This document shows, in pieces, positions 6,817-13,594 of a stretch of DNA of 13,741 nt. The translations under genes were made by a program, and so were the position numbers. The first letter of the stretch is position 1, and every line of letters begins with the position of its first letter. The stretch covers positions 1 to 13,741 of the forward strand of contig JBNLBT010000088.1 in assembly GCA_050303435.1 (NCBI GenBank), read 5' to 3'. The notes under the pieces are model-generated. The model saw only the letters and a list, made by a program, of their open reading frames with translations. It did no database searches and was not told the origin of the DNA. This stretch comes from JBNLBT01 sp050303435. GTDB lineage: Bacteria; Pseudomonadota; Gammaproteobacteria; Xanthomonadales; Marinicellaceae.

Positions 6817-6832
6817 GCGCGTGTTCACGCGC
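6817..6832 (+). promoter_or_regulatory. Hairpin at the predicted 5' end of gltX mRNA
   Basis: GCGCGT (6817–6822) and ACGCGC (6827–6832) form a perfect 6-bp stem with a GTTC loop. The predicted start of transcription falls on its first bases. A base-paired 5' end is known to slow RppH/RNase E-dependent decay in bacteria; applying that here is inference and depends on the exact start site. Confidence 0.45.
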
Positions 6833-6878
6833 GCCGCAATCACTCCATTCAATCAGACATTAAGCAGGCCCCAATCTC

Positions 6879-8279
6879 ATGAACATCCGAACCCGATTCG
6901 CCCCCAGTCCCACCGGTTATTTGCATGTGGGTGGTGCCCGCACCGCGCTGTTCAGCTATTTGTTCGCCCGCCACCACGGCGGTGAATTTCATCTGCGCAT
7001 TGAGGACACCGATCGCGCGCGCTCAACAGAAGCGTCGATTCAGGCGATCTTTGATGGCATGCAGTGGCTGGGTCTGGAACACGACGGCGAAGTGACTTAT
7101 CAGACCGAAAATCTGCCGCGTTATCAGGCCTGTCTGGATGCCTTGCTGGCCCAGGGTCAGGCCTATCACTGCAACTGTTCGCGCGAACGGCTCGACGCGC
7201 TGCGCGCCGAGCAGATGGCGCAGGGCTTGAAGCCGCGCTACGACGGCCGCTGCCGCGATGCCGGCCTGAGTAAAGGCGACGACACGGTGGTGCGCTTTTG
7301 CAATCCACTGGAAGGCACGGTGCGTTTCGATGACCTGATTCGTGGGCCCATTGAAGTGTCCAACAGCGAACTGGATGACCTGGTTTTGGCGCGCCCGGAC
7401 GGCATGCCGACCTACAATTTCACCGTGGTGGTGGACGACGCCGACATGCAGATCAGTCACGTGATTCGTGGCGATGATCACATCAACAACACGCCCCGGC
7501 AGATCAATTTGTATCGCGCACTGGGCTGGCCGGTGCCGGCGTTCGCCCACGTGCCGATGATTCTTGGCGACGACGGCGCGCGTTTGTCCAAGCGGCACGG
7601 CGCGGTGAGCGTGATGCAATACGCCGACGACGGCTATTTGCCTGAAGCGGTGTTGAACTATCTGGTGCGGCTGGGCTGGTCACACGGCGATCAGGAACTG
7701 TTCAGCAAGTCAGAGATGATTGACTTGTTTGATCTGGGCCATGTGAATCGCTCGGCCAGCGCGTTCAATACATCCAAACTTGACTGGATCAATCAACACT
7801 ATTTACAGCAGTGCGAGACCGCACGGCTGGTTGAATTGTTGCAGGCGCGCTACCGCGCCATGGACATTGAAGTGGCGAAAGATCAGGCCGAGGAAGTGGT
7901 TGCGCTGTTTCTGGAGCGGGCACACACCGTCAATGAGCTGGCCGAACTCGGTGCCTTCCTGTTCATCGGGGTGCAGGACTACGATGAAAAAGCGGCGAAG
8001 AAAACCTTCTCCGAGGCCGCGCTGGAGCCCTTGCAGCAGGTGCAGCGCGCTTGCGCCAGGGTCGAGGACTGGGCCGCGGCCGATTTGCATCAGCTGATTG
8101 CCGATGTGGTGAGTGAAATGTCCATTGGCTTTGGCAAAGTGGGCATGCCCTTGCGCCTGGCCCTGAGCGGCAGTGCCCAGGGACCGGCCAACGACGCCAT
8201 CATGCGAATCCTCGGCCAGGAAGAAACCGTGCGGCGCATTGAACAGGCCGTGGACTGGATTTCAGCACAGGCGGATTGA
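6879..8279 (+). CDS. gltX: Glutamyl-tRNA synthetase
   Basis: Charges tRNA-Glu with glutamate in the cytoplasm; class I synthetase of 466 residues. The N-terminal Rossmann fold starts TRFAPSPTGYLHVGGARTAL (the HIGH-equivalent HVGG). A zinc-type insertion follows with C98, C100 and C125 at the E. coli positions, but residue 127 is Asp where E. coli has His. The KMSKS-equivalent is LSKRHGA (from 236). The C-terminal helical anticodon-binding part ends in VRRIEQAVDWI. ATG 6879 gives the standard N-terminus; the upstream AGCAGG is a weak ribosome-binding site. It stands alone as a transcription unit between a predicted promoter and a convergent gene. Confidence 0.97.
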   Translation: MNIRTRFAPSPTGYLHVGGARTALFSYLFARHHGGEFHLRIEDTDRARSTEASIQAIFDGMQWLGLEHDGEVTYQTENLPRYQACLDALLAQGQAYHCNCSRERLDALRAEQMAQGLKPRYDGRCRDAGLSKGDDTVVRFCNPLEGTVRFDDLIRGPIEVSNSELDDLVLARPDGMPTYNFTVVVDDADMQISHVIRGDDHINNTPRQINLYRALGWPVPAFAHVPMILGDDGARLSKRHGAVSVMQYADDGYLPEAVLNYLVRLGWSHGDQELFSKSEMIDLFDLGHVNRSASAFNTSKLDWINQHYLQQCETARLVELLQARYRAMDIEVAKDQAEEVVALFLERAHTVNELAELGAFLFIGVQDYDEKAAKKTFSEAALEPLQQVQRACARVEDWAAADLHQLIADVVSEMSIGFGKVGMPLRLALSGSAQGPANDAIMRILGQEETVRRIEQAVDWISAQAD

Positions 8280-8286
8280 GACCCCG

Positions 8287-8323
8287 GTCGCGCCACCCAA
8301 TGGCCTGCATTGTATGGCGCGAC
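8287..8323 (+). terminator. Two-tier hairpin between convergent gltX and enoyl-CoA hydratase genes
   Basis: GTCGCGCCA (8287–8295) and TGGCGCGAC (8315–8323) are a perfect 9-bp inverted repeat. Inside it CAATG (8298–8302) and CATTG (8308–8312) pair again around a 5-nt loop, with only a CC/TA mismatch between tiers. It lies 8 bp after the gltX stop and 9 bp after the opposing gene's stop, the expected place for a bidirectional terminator or a 3'-end-protecting structure. There is no T-tract on either side, so classical intrinsic termination is doubtful. Confidence 0.55.
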
Positions 8324-8331
8324 GACACATC

Positions 8332-9108
8332 TCAACGGCCGCTGAATTTTGCGGCGCGTTTTTCTAAAAAGGCCTGAGTGCCTTCGTTTTTGTCCTCGGT
8401 GGCGCAACACACGCCGAAGGCTTTGATTTCATAATCCAGCGCGTCGCTCAATGCGCATTCCAGACCGTGGTTGACGCAATCGATGATGGCCGCCAGGGCC
8501 ACCGGCGCGGAGCGCGACAGGGCCTGTGCCATTTGAGTGACCTGGTCAAGCAACTCGGCGGCCGGCACCACGCGGTTAACCAGGCCAATGCGATGCGCTT
8601 CGGCGGCGTCAATCATTTCACCGAGCAGATTCATTTCCATGGACTTGCCTTTGCCGACCAGACGGGTCAGCCGCTGGGTGCCACCAAAGCCGGGGATCAC
8701 GCCCAGTTTGATTTCCGGTTGCCCGAAACGCGCGCTGTCGGCGGCCACCCGCAGGTGACAGGCCATGGCCAGCTCGCAGCCACCGCCCAGGGCGAATCCG
8801 TTGACCGCCGCTATCACCGGTTTGCTGCAGTGTTCGATGGCGTTCATCACTTGCTGGCCGTATTTGGCAAAGCGCATGCCGGTGATCGCAGTGGTGGTGG
8901 CCAGCTCGCCAATGTCGGCACCGGCGACAAACGATTTGTCGCCACTGCCGGTGATGATCACTGCGGCCACATCGTCGTCCTGCTCCGCGCTCTGGATGGC
9001 CTGATGCAAAGACTGCAATGTATCCTGGTTGAGTGCGTTGAGTTTGTCCGGGCGGTTGATGGTGAGGGTCAGTACACCGTTTTTGAGTTCGCTGAGTAGG
9101 TTGGACAT
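8332..9108 (-). CDS. Enoyl-CoA hydratase (crotonase family)
   Basis: A 258-residue stand-alone crotonase-fold enzyme that most likely hydrates trans-2-enoyl-CoA in fatty-acid or branched-chain acyl-CoA breakdown. Visible are INRPDKLNAL, the first oxyanion-hole segment SFVAGADIGEL (about 59–69), NGFALGGGCELAM with E112, and GQPEIKLGVIPGFGGTQRL with E132. The two glutamates match the catalytic pair of rat mitochondrial hydratase (Glu144, Glu164), favouring true hydratase over isomerase or hydrolase relatives. ATG 9108 is chosen because AGGA lies 6 nt upstream; an in-frame ATG at 9237 would add 43 residues with no family similarity. No other fatty-acid gene is adjacent, so the exact pathway is unknown. 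Confidence 0.93.
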   Translation of the reverse strand: MSNLLSELKNGVLTLTINRPDKLNALNQDTLQSLHQAIQSAEQDDDVAAVIITGSGDKSFVAGADIGELATTTAITGMRFAKYGQQVMNAIEHCSKPVIAAVNGFALGGGCELAMACHLRVAADSARFGQPEIKLGVIPGFGGTQRLTRLVGKGKSMEMNLLGEMIDAAEAHRIGLVNRVVPAAELLDQVTQMAQALSRSAPVALAAIIDCVNHGLECALSDALDYEIKAFGVCCATEDKNEGTQAFLEKRAAKFSGR

Positions 9109-9136
9109 GTTAATTCCTGACAGATCAAAACCCTGT

Positions 9137-9165
9137 ATTGTATGCAAAATGTCGCGTGGATTGAA
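9137..9165 (-). promoter_or_regulatory. Candidate sigma-70 promoter for the enoyl-CoA hydratase gene
   Basis: On the minus strand, TACAAT (9142–9137, 5 of 6) has a 17-bp spacer from TTCAAT (9165–9160, 3 of 6). The predicted start near 9130 gives a leader of about 22 nt that contains the AGGA ribosome-binding site. The rest of the gap (9166–9340) contains nothing recognisable. Confidence 0.45.
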
Positions 9166-9340
9166 CCGCCCTGCCATGAATAATGCCTGCCCGCCGCGCG
9201 CCGCACTCTCTTGCCGGCATGCCACGGTGTTGCGCATGCACTCGATGGCCGCGATGTAATGGCTCCCCGGTGTGTGAATGGGGGGCGATATTGAGCAGGA
9301 AATTTGTCCATCGATGGAACCAATTTATCCCGATTCTGTC

Positions 9341-9369
9341 TTGTTAATACCTTTGGCGTGGCTTAAAAT
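9341..9369 (+). promoter_or_regulatory. Sigma-70 promoter for the FKBP-type isomerase gene
   Basis: TTGTTA (9341–9346, 4 of 6) and TAAAAT (9364–9369, 5 of 6) are 17 bp apart. The predicted start near 9376 is followed by CGAGGA (9388–9393) at good distance from the ATG at 9399. Confidence 0.65.
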
Positions 9370-9398
9370 ACGCCGCTTGAATCGCAACGAGGACCGGA

Positions 9399-10127
9399 AT
9401 GAGAAAAACAGCATTGACGATGATTTTACTGACGTGTGGTGTGGCCATGGGTCAAAATCAAAACGCACCGAAGTCCAGCGCCGACATTTCTTTTGACAAG
9501 AACATGGCCAGTTACGCCATGGGTTACCGCCTGGGATTGCAATTGGCCGAACGCAAGGATTCACCCTTTGCTTTGAACATCGACCAGACCGTGGCTGGAC
9601 TGAAAGCTGCGGCGGCGCAGGCCGATCTGGCCTACGACAAGGAACAGCTGGCACAGGCCTATTCGGCTTATCAGACCAAGCTGAAAATGTTTCAGGCCGA
9701 AGAATTCAAAAAACTGGCCGACGAGAACCAGTCTCGCAGCGACGACTTTCTGAGTCAGAACCGCAAAAAGAAAGGCATCAAGGAATTGGCCAGCGGCATT
9801 CAATACCGCGTGATTGAAGAAGGTTCGGGCCGTTCGCCCAACATGAACAGTCAAGTGACTTTGCATTACCGCGGCGCACTGATCGGTCAGGACAATTACG
9901 ACAATCTGCAGGAATTCGAAAGCACCTTCCAACGCGGCAAACCGCACGAAATCAAAATGAGTGAAGTGGGCGTGAAGGGCTGGCAGGAAATTTTGCCGAT
10001 GATGAAAGTCGGCGACAAATGGCAGGTGTTTTTGCCACCGGAAATGGCCTACGGCCCGCGCGGACAGGGCCCGATCGGCCCCAACGAAGTCCTGGTGTTC
10101 GACATCAACCTGCTGGATGTCAAATAA
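9399..10127 (+). CDS. Exported FKBP-type peptidyl-prolyl isomerase (FkpA/Mip-like)
   Basis: A periplasmic folding helper that catalyses cis–trans isomerisation of prolyl bonds; 242 residues. A signal peptide (about 1–18, MRKTALTMILLTCGVAMG) is followed by the helical dimerisation domain (about 30–125, with MASYAMGYRLGLQLAE) and the FKBP domain (about 130–242). The FKBP core keeps VTLHYRG, W195 (in KGW), LPPEMAYG with Y218, and the ending VLVFDINLLDVK. Two departures stand out: the loop between GALI and EFESTF is about six residues longer than in E. coli FkpA, and the residue matching FKBP12 Asp37 is Glu174. Close neighbours in this family are FkpA, FklB and Mip; the signal peptide favours FkpA/Mip. 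A GAGG ribosome-binding site supports ATG 9399. Confidence 0.9.
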   Translation: MRKTALTMILLTCGVAMGQNQNAPKSSADISFDKNMASYAMGYRLGLQLAERKDSPFALNIDQTVAGLKAAAAQADLAYDKEQLAQAYSAYQTKLKMFQAEEFKKLADENQSRSDDFLSQNRKKKGIKELASGIQYRVIEEGSGRSPNMNSQVTLHYRGALIGQDNYDNLQEFESTFQRGKPHEIKMSEVGVKGWQEILPMMKVGDKWQVFLPPEMAYGPRGQGPIGPNEVLVFDINLLDVK

Positions 10128-10152
10128 ATACGACAACACAGCAAAACATTGC

Positions 10153-10183
10153 AGGGGCGGCTTTTGGCTTGCCCCTTTTTTTT
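10153..10183 (+). terminator. Intrinsic terminator after the FKBP-type isomerase gene
   Basis: AGGGGC (10153–10158) pairs with GCCCCT (10171–10176) around a 12-nt loop and runs into eight T (10176–10183). It lies 25 bp after the isomerase stop and only 19 bp before the next start codon. Confidence 0.9.
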
Positions 10184-10202
10184 CTCTGCGTGCGATGGAT
10201 CC

Positions 10203-10793
10203 ATGCAGCCGGTGAATTTGCAGGACATCACCGCCTGCCTGAATCATCAGCGGCTCAACGACGGTTTGTGGTCGGCGCGCGCCGAAGACGGATTGAAGCC
10301 GGCGGCGGTGTTGGTGCCATTGCACGGGGAACCCTCGCAATTGCAGCTTCTATTGACGCGCCGCGCTGGACACCTTAAACACCATTCCGGGCAGGTGAGT
10401 TTTCCTGGCGGCCGCTATGAACGCGCCGATCGACACATCCTCAATGCCGCACTCAGGGAAACGCAGGAAGAAGTCGGCATCGGCGTCGAGCACATTGATG
10501 TGCTCGGGCATCTGGACGGTCAGCGTTCCATCAGTGGATTCAACGTCACACCGTTTGTCGCGGCGTTGAAGCCGGGTTTTCAATGCGTCCCGGAACCGGG
10601 CGAAGTGGATGAAATTTTTTCCGTGCCGTTTGATTTTTTCATGCAGCCGGACAACCAAAAAAAACAAAAAATAAGGACCCCGCGCGGGGATTTGCAGTAT
10701 CATGTTTTTCACTATGAAGGGCACAACATCTGGGGACTCACGGCGGCCATCATCATGCAATTGGTGAAGCGGCTGCAGGGCATAAACGCATGA
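10203..10793 (+). CDS. nudL: NudL-like CoA pyrophosphatase (Nudix hydrolase)
   Basis: Cleaves coenzyme A or acyl-CoA to phosphopantetheine and 3',5'-ADP, judged by family; 196 residues. The CoA-specific signature preceding the Nudix box is present as LLTRRAGHLKHHSGQVSFPGG split over 50–70, with Lys59 in place of the usual Arg. The Nudix helix is LRETQEEVGI with R85, E86, E89 and E90; the loop before it is one residue longer than the general Nudix consensus, as in E. coli NudL. The C-terminal NIWGLTAAII resembles the NudL ending. ATG 10203 lacks a clear ribosome-binding site; the only upstream in-frame start, TTG 10149, falls in the terminator hairpin. Its stop overlaps the miaB start as ATGA, indicating coupled translation. 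Confidence 0.88.
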   Translation: MQPVNLQDITACLNHQRLNDGLWSARAEDGLKPAAVLVPLHGEPSQLQLLLTRRAGHLKHHSGQVSFPGGRYERADRHILNAALRETQEEVGIGVEHIDVLGHLDGQRSISGFNVTPFVAALKPGFQCVPEPGEVDEIFSVPFDFFMQPDNQKKQKIRTPRGDLQYHVFHYEGHNIWGLTAAIIMQLVKRLQGINA

Positions 10794-12118
10794 CAGGAAA
10801 AGTTTACATCAAGACACACGGCTGTCAGATGAACGAATACGATTCGGCCAAAATGGTGGACGTGTTGAAGGCCTCACACGGCCTGGAAGTCACCGACAAC
10901 GAAGCCGAGGCAGACGTGGTGCTGGTCAACACCTGTTCAATTCGTGAAAAAGCCCAGGAAAAAGTCTTCTCACAGCTGGGGCGCTGGAAAAAACTCAAGG
11001 AAAACAACCCCGATGTGATCATCGGCGTGGCCGGTTGCGTGGCCTCTCAGGAGGGCGAATCGATCATCCAGCGGGCGCCATTTGTGGACCTGGTGTTCGG
11101 CCCGCAAACCATTCACCGTCTGCCCGGTCTGATCGATCAGCGGCGCCGCGACAAGCGTCCGCAGGTCGACATTTCGTTTCCAGAAATTGAGAAATTCGAC
11201 CATCTGCCGGCGCCGCGCAAGGACGGGGCTTCGGCCTTTGTCTCCATCATGGAAGGCTGCAGCAAATATTGTTCCTTCTGTGTGGTGCCGTACACCCGCG
11301 GAGAAGAGGTGTCGCGCCCACTGGACGATGTGATGACAGAGATTTATCAACTGGCCGCGCAGGGCGTGCGCGAAGTCAACCTGCTGGGGCAGAACGTCAA
11401 TGCCTACCGCGGTCTGGCGCACGATGGCGAGGTCATTGATCTGGCCGAGCTGATTCATTACGTGGCTGCCGTGGACGGCATTGAACGCATCCGCTTCACC
11501 ACCTCGCATCCGATGGAATTCAGCCAGGGCCTGATCGAAGCCTACAGGGACGTGCCGAAACTGGCCAATTACCTGCATTTGCCGGTGCAAAGCGGGTCGG
11601 ATCGGGTGTTGTCGATGATGAAGCGCGGTCACACGGCGCTGGAATACAAACAGAAAATCCGGCGTTTGCGTGAAGTGCGACCGGACATCAGTCTGTCGTC
11701 GGATTTCATCGTCGGATTCCCTGGCGAAACCGACAAGGATTTTGCCGACACCATGCAACTGATTCGGGACATTCGTTTTGACCAGAGTTTCAGTTTCATC
11801 TATTCGGCGCGACCCGGCACACCGGCGGCTTCCATGTCGGACACCACGCCACTGGAAGTGAAAAAGGCCCGCCTGCAAACACTGCAGGACACCATCAATG
11901 GTTTTGCCGCCGAAATCAGTGCGGCCATGGTGGGCGGCACGCAACGGGTGCTGGTGGAAGGCCCGTCAAAAAAAGACCCGCAACAACTGGCGGGGCGCAC
12001 AGAAAACAATCGGGTGGTCAATTTCGATGGCGATCGCCGACTGATCGGGCAAATGATCGACGTCACCATCACCGAAGCTTTGAGAAATTCCTTGCGGGGG
12101 CGAGTTAACATTGAATGA
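10790..12118 (+). CDS. miaB: tRNA-2-methylthio-N6-isopentenyladenosine synthase MiaB
   Basis: A radical-SAM methylthiotransferase that adds a methylthio group to isopentenyl-A37 of tRNAs; 442 residues. The N-terminal MTTase domain has cysteines C12 (THGCQMNEYDS), C49 (VNTCSIREKA) and C83 (VAGCVAS) for the auxiliary cluster. The radical-SAM domain has C157-x3-C161-x2-C164 (GCSKYCSFCVVPYTRG). LPVQSGSDRVL and the C-terminal TRAM domain (about 378–442, ending RGRVNIE) complete the family layout. It starts inside the nudL stop codon and ends overlapping the phoH TTG start, and is continuous with phoH and ybeY, a cluster conserved in proteobacteria. NfuA, encoded in this window, can supply clusters to MiaB in E. 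coli. Confidence 0.97.
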   Translation: MTGKVYIKTHGCQMNEYDSAKMVDVLKASHGLEVTDNEAEADVVLVNTCSIREKAQEKVFSQLGRWKKLKENNPDVIIGVAGCVASQEGESIIQRAPFVDLVFGPQTIHRLPGLIDQRRRDKRPQVDISFPEIEKFDHLPAPRKDGASAFVSIMEGCSKYCSFCVVPYTRGEEVSRPLDDVMTEIYQLAAQGVREVNLLGQNVNAYRGLAHDGEVIDLAELIHYVAAVDGIERIRFTTSHPMEFSQGLIEAYRDVPKLANYLHLPVQSGSDRVLSMMKRGHTALEYKQKIRRLREVRPDISLSSDFIVGFPGETDKDFADTMQLIRDIRFDQSFSFIYSARPGTPAASMSDTTPLEVKKARLQTLQDTINGFAAEISAAMVGGTQRVLVEGPSKKDPQQLAGRTENNRVVNFDGDRRLIGQMIDVTITEALRNSLRGRVNIE

Positions 12119-13049
12119 GATGCTGGAACAACTGAATTACCCTGAATTGAGCAACGGCGGGCTGTCGAACCTGTTCGGTGAACAGGACGCCCACCTCAAG
12201 CTGCTGGCGCAGAAAACCGACACGGTGATCAGCGCGCGCGGCAATTCCATTCAGATCAAGGGCGACATCGACAACGTCATTCAGGCCAAGAAAATGCTGG
12301 CGCTGTTTGTGCAGGAAGCCCAGAAAGGCAACCTGACACCGGAAATCGCGCACGTGATTCTGGCCGGCAATGTGACCAACCCGAATCATCAGCCGCAGGA
12401 AGTGGTGATTCGCACCAAGGCGGGCAACATTTCCGGACGTTCGGACAACCAGAAAGCCTATTTGCACAACATCGTCACCCACGACATCAATTTCGGCATC
12501 GGTCCGGCCGGCACCGGCAAGACCTATCTGGCCGTGGCCTGCGCGGTGGAAGCCTTTGAAAACGACCGCGTCAGCAAAATCGTGCTGGTGCGTCCGGCCG
12601 TGGAAGCGGGCGAACGGCTGGGCTTTTTGCCCGGCGATCTGACCGAGAAAGTGGACCCGTATCTGCGCCCGTTGTACGACGCGCTCTACGACATGCTGGG
12701 CCACAACAAGGTCGAAAAAATGCTGGAAAAAAACATGATTGAGGTGGCCCCGCTGGCGTTCATGCGCGGACGCACCCTGAATCATTCGTTTGTGATTCTG
12801 GATGAAGCGCAGAACACCACCGTGGAGCAAATGAAAATGTTCCTCACCCGCACCGGTTTCAACACCACCGTGGTGGTGACCGGTGACGTGACCCAGATAG
12901 ATCTGAAACCGGGTCAGCTGTCCGGTTTGAAACACGCCATCAAAGTGCTCGAGGGCATCAAAGGCATTTCCTTCAGCTGGTTTGCCTCCAAGGACGTGGT
13001 GCGCCATTCCCTGGTGCAGAAAATCATCGATGCCTACGAAAAAGCTTAG
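12111..13049 (+). CDS. ybeZ: PhoH-like ATPase (YbeZ)
   Basis: A PhoH-family P-loop ATPase, probably an RNA-associated ATPase or helicase working with YbeY in 16S rRNA maturation; 312 residues. A KH-like N-terminal region (about 28–90, VISARGNSIQIKGD) precedes the ATPase with Walker A GPAGTGKT (131–138), LVRPAVEAGERLGFLPGDL, and Walker B VILDEAQN (D231, E232), then TGDVTQIDL. It lacks the charged C-terminal extension of E. coli YbeZ. The start is ambiguous: TTG 12111 has a G-rich site (GGGGGCGAG) at good spacing, while ATG 12120 begins 2 bp after the miaB stop with no clear site. The end overlaps ybeY by 20 bp. Confidence 0.95.
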   Translation: MNEMLEQLNYPELSNGGLSNLFGEQDAHLKLLAQKTDTVISARGNSIQIKGDIDNVIQAKKMLALFVQEAQKGNLTPEIAHVILAGNVTNPNHQPQEVVIRTKAGNISGRSDNQKAYLHNIVTHDINFGIGPAGTGKTYLAVACAVEAFENDRVSKIVLVRPAVEAGERLGFLPGDLTEKVDPYLRPLYDALYDMLGHNKVEKMLEKNMIEVAPLAFMRGRTLNHSFVILDEAQNTTVEQMKMFLTRTGFNTTVVVTGDVTQIDLKPGQLSGLKHAIKVLEGIKGISFSWFASKDVVRHSLVQKIIDAYEKA

Positions 13050-13503
13050 TGTGGTGCTGCTCAACGAGGCGGCGTTGCCGGCCCCTGATCAGGCCGACTT
13101 TGAACGCTGGCTGACCGCCGTCAGTACGCATCAGCCGTGCAGCGGGGAATTGTGCATTAAAATCATCGACGCCGATGAAAGCCAGACCCTGAACCGCACC
13201 TACCGTCATCGCGACAAGGCCACCAATGTGTTGTCATTTCATCCGGACTTGCCGGATTTTATCGACGACAGTCTGCTCGGCGATCTGGCCATGTGTCAGC
13301 CCGTGGTGCAAACCGAGGCCTTGCAACAGGGCAAGGCGGTGCAGGATCACTGGGCACACCTGACCGTACACGGCGTGTTGCACCTGCTCGGTCACGACCA
13401 CGCCAGCGACGCCCAGGCCGCCGTCATGGAGGCGCTGGAAGTGCGCATTCTGGACACCCTGGGCATCGACGACCCGTATCGAGCCGACGAGAACAACGCC
13501 TGA
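13030..13503 (+). CDS. ybeY: Endoribonuclease / rRNA maturation factor YbeY
   Basis: A zinc-dependent single-strand endoribonuclease needed for 16S rRNA 3'-end maturation and ribosome quality control; 157 residues. The signature is HGVLHLLGHDH with H114, H118 and H124, the same numbers as in E. coli. RDKATNVLSF and LLGDLAMC are the other family blocks. ATG 13030 gives the normal family length and overlaps the phoH end by 20 bp; an in-frame ATG at 12982 would add 16 residues that merely read phoH out of frame. In many gammaproteobacteria corC (ybeX) follows; here it does not. Confidence 0.95.
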   Translation: MPTKKLSVVLLNEAALPAPDQADFERWLTAVSTHQPCSGELCIKIIDADESQTLNRTYRHRDKATNVLSFHPDLPDFIDDSLLGDLAMCQPVVQTEALQQGKAVQDHWAHLTVHGVLHLLGHDHASDAQAAVMEALEVRILDTLGIDDPYRADENNA

Positions 13504-13526
13504 GGCCGTTGCCGATGGGCGCCTGG

Positions 13527-13556
13527 CTTGACATGGCATCGCCCATGGTCAAGAAT
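13527..13556 (+). promoter_or_regulatory. Promoter overlapped by a palindrome, before the last gene
   Basis: A perfect –35 box TTGACA (13528–13533) is 17 bp from AAGAAT (13551–13556, 4 of 6), predicting transcription from about 13563, 32 nt before the next ATG. The same stretch is an inverted repeat: CTTGAC-ATGG (13527–13536) and CCAT-G-GTCAAG (13543–13553), with a 6-nt centre and one unpaired G, covering –35 to –10. ATGGGCG at 13515–13521 can instead pair with CGCCCAT at 13540–13546. It may be an operator, a ybeY 3'-end hairpin, or both. Confidence 0.45.
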
Positions 13557-13594
13557 TTGAAGCTTTGCGATCGGGCATCGGGCCAGAGGTGAGC

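Noticed and set aside
9109..9237. 43-residue N-terminal extension of the enoyl-CoA hydratase
   Set aside because: It would include the predicted promoter and the AGGA site and has no crotonase similarity.
10970..11944. 324-codon antisense frame over miaB
   Set aside because: All MiaB cysteine motifs read on the plus strand; the antisense product has no recognisable domain.
12105..13064. 319-codon antisense frame over phoH
   Set aside because: Walker motifs are on the plus strand; the reverse frame is His/Gln-rich low-similarity shadow sequence.
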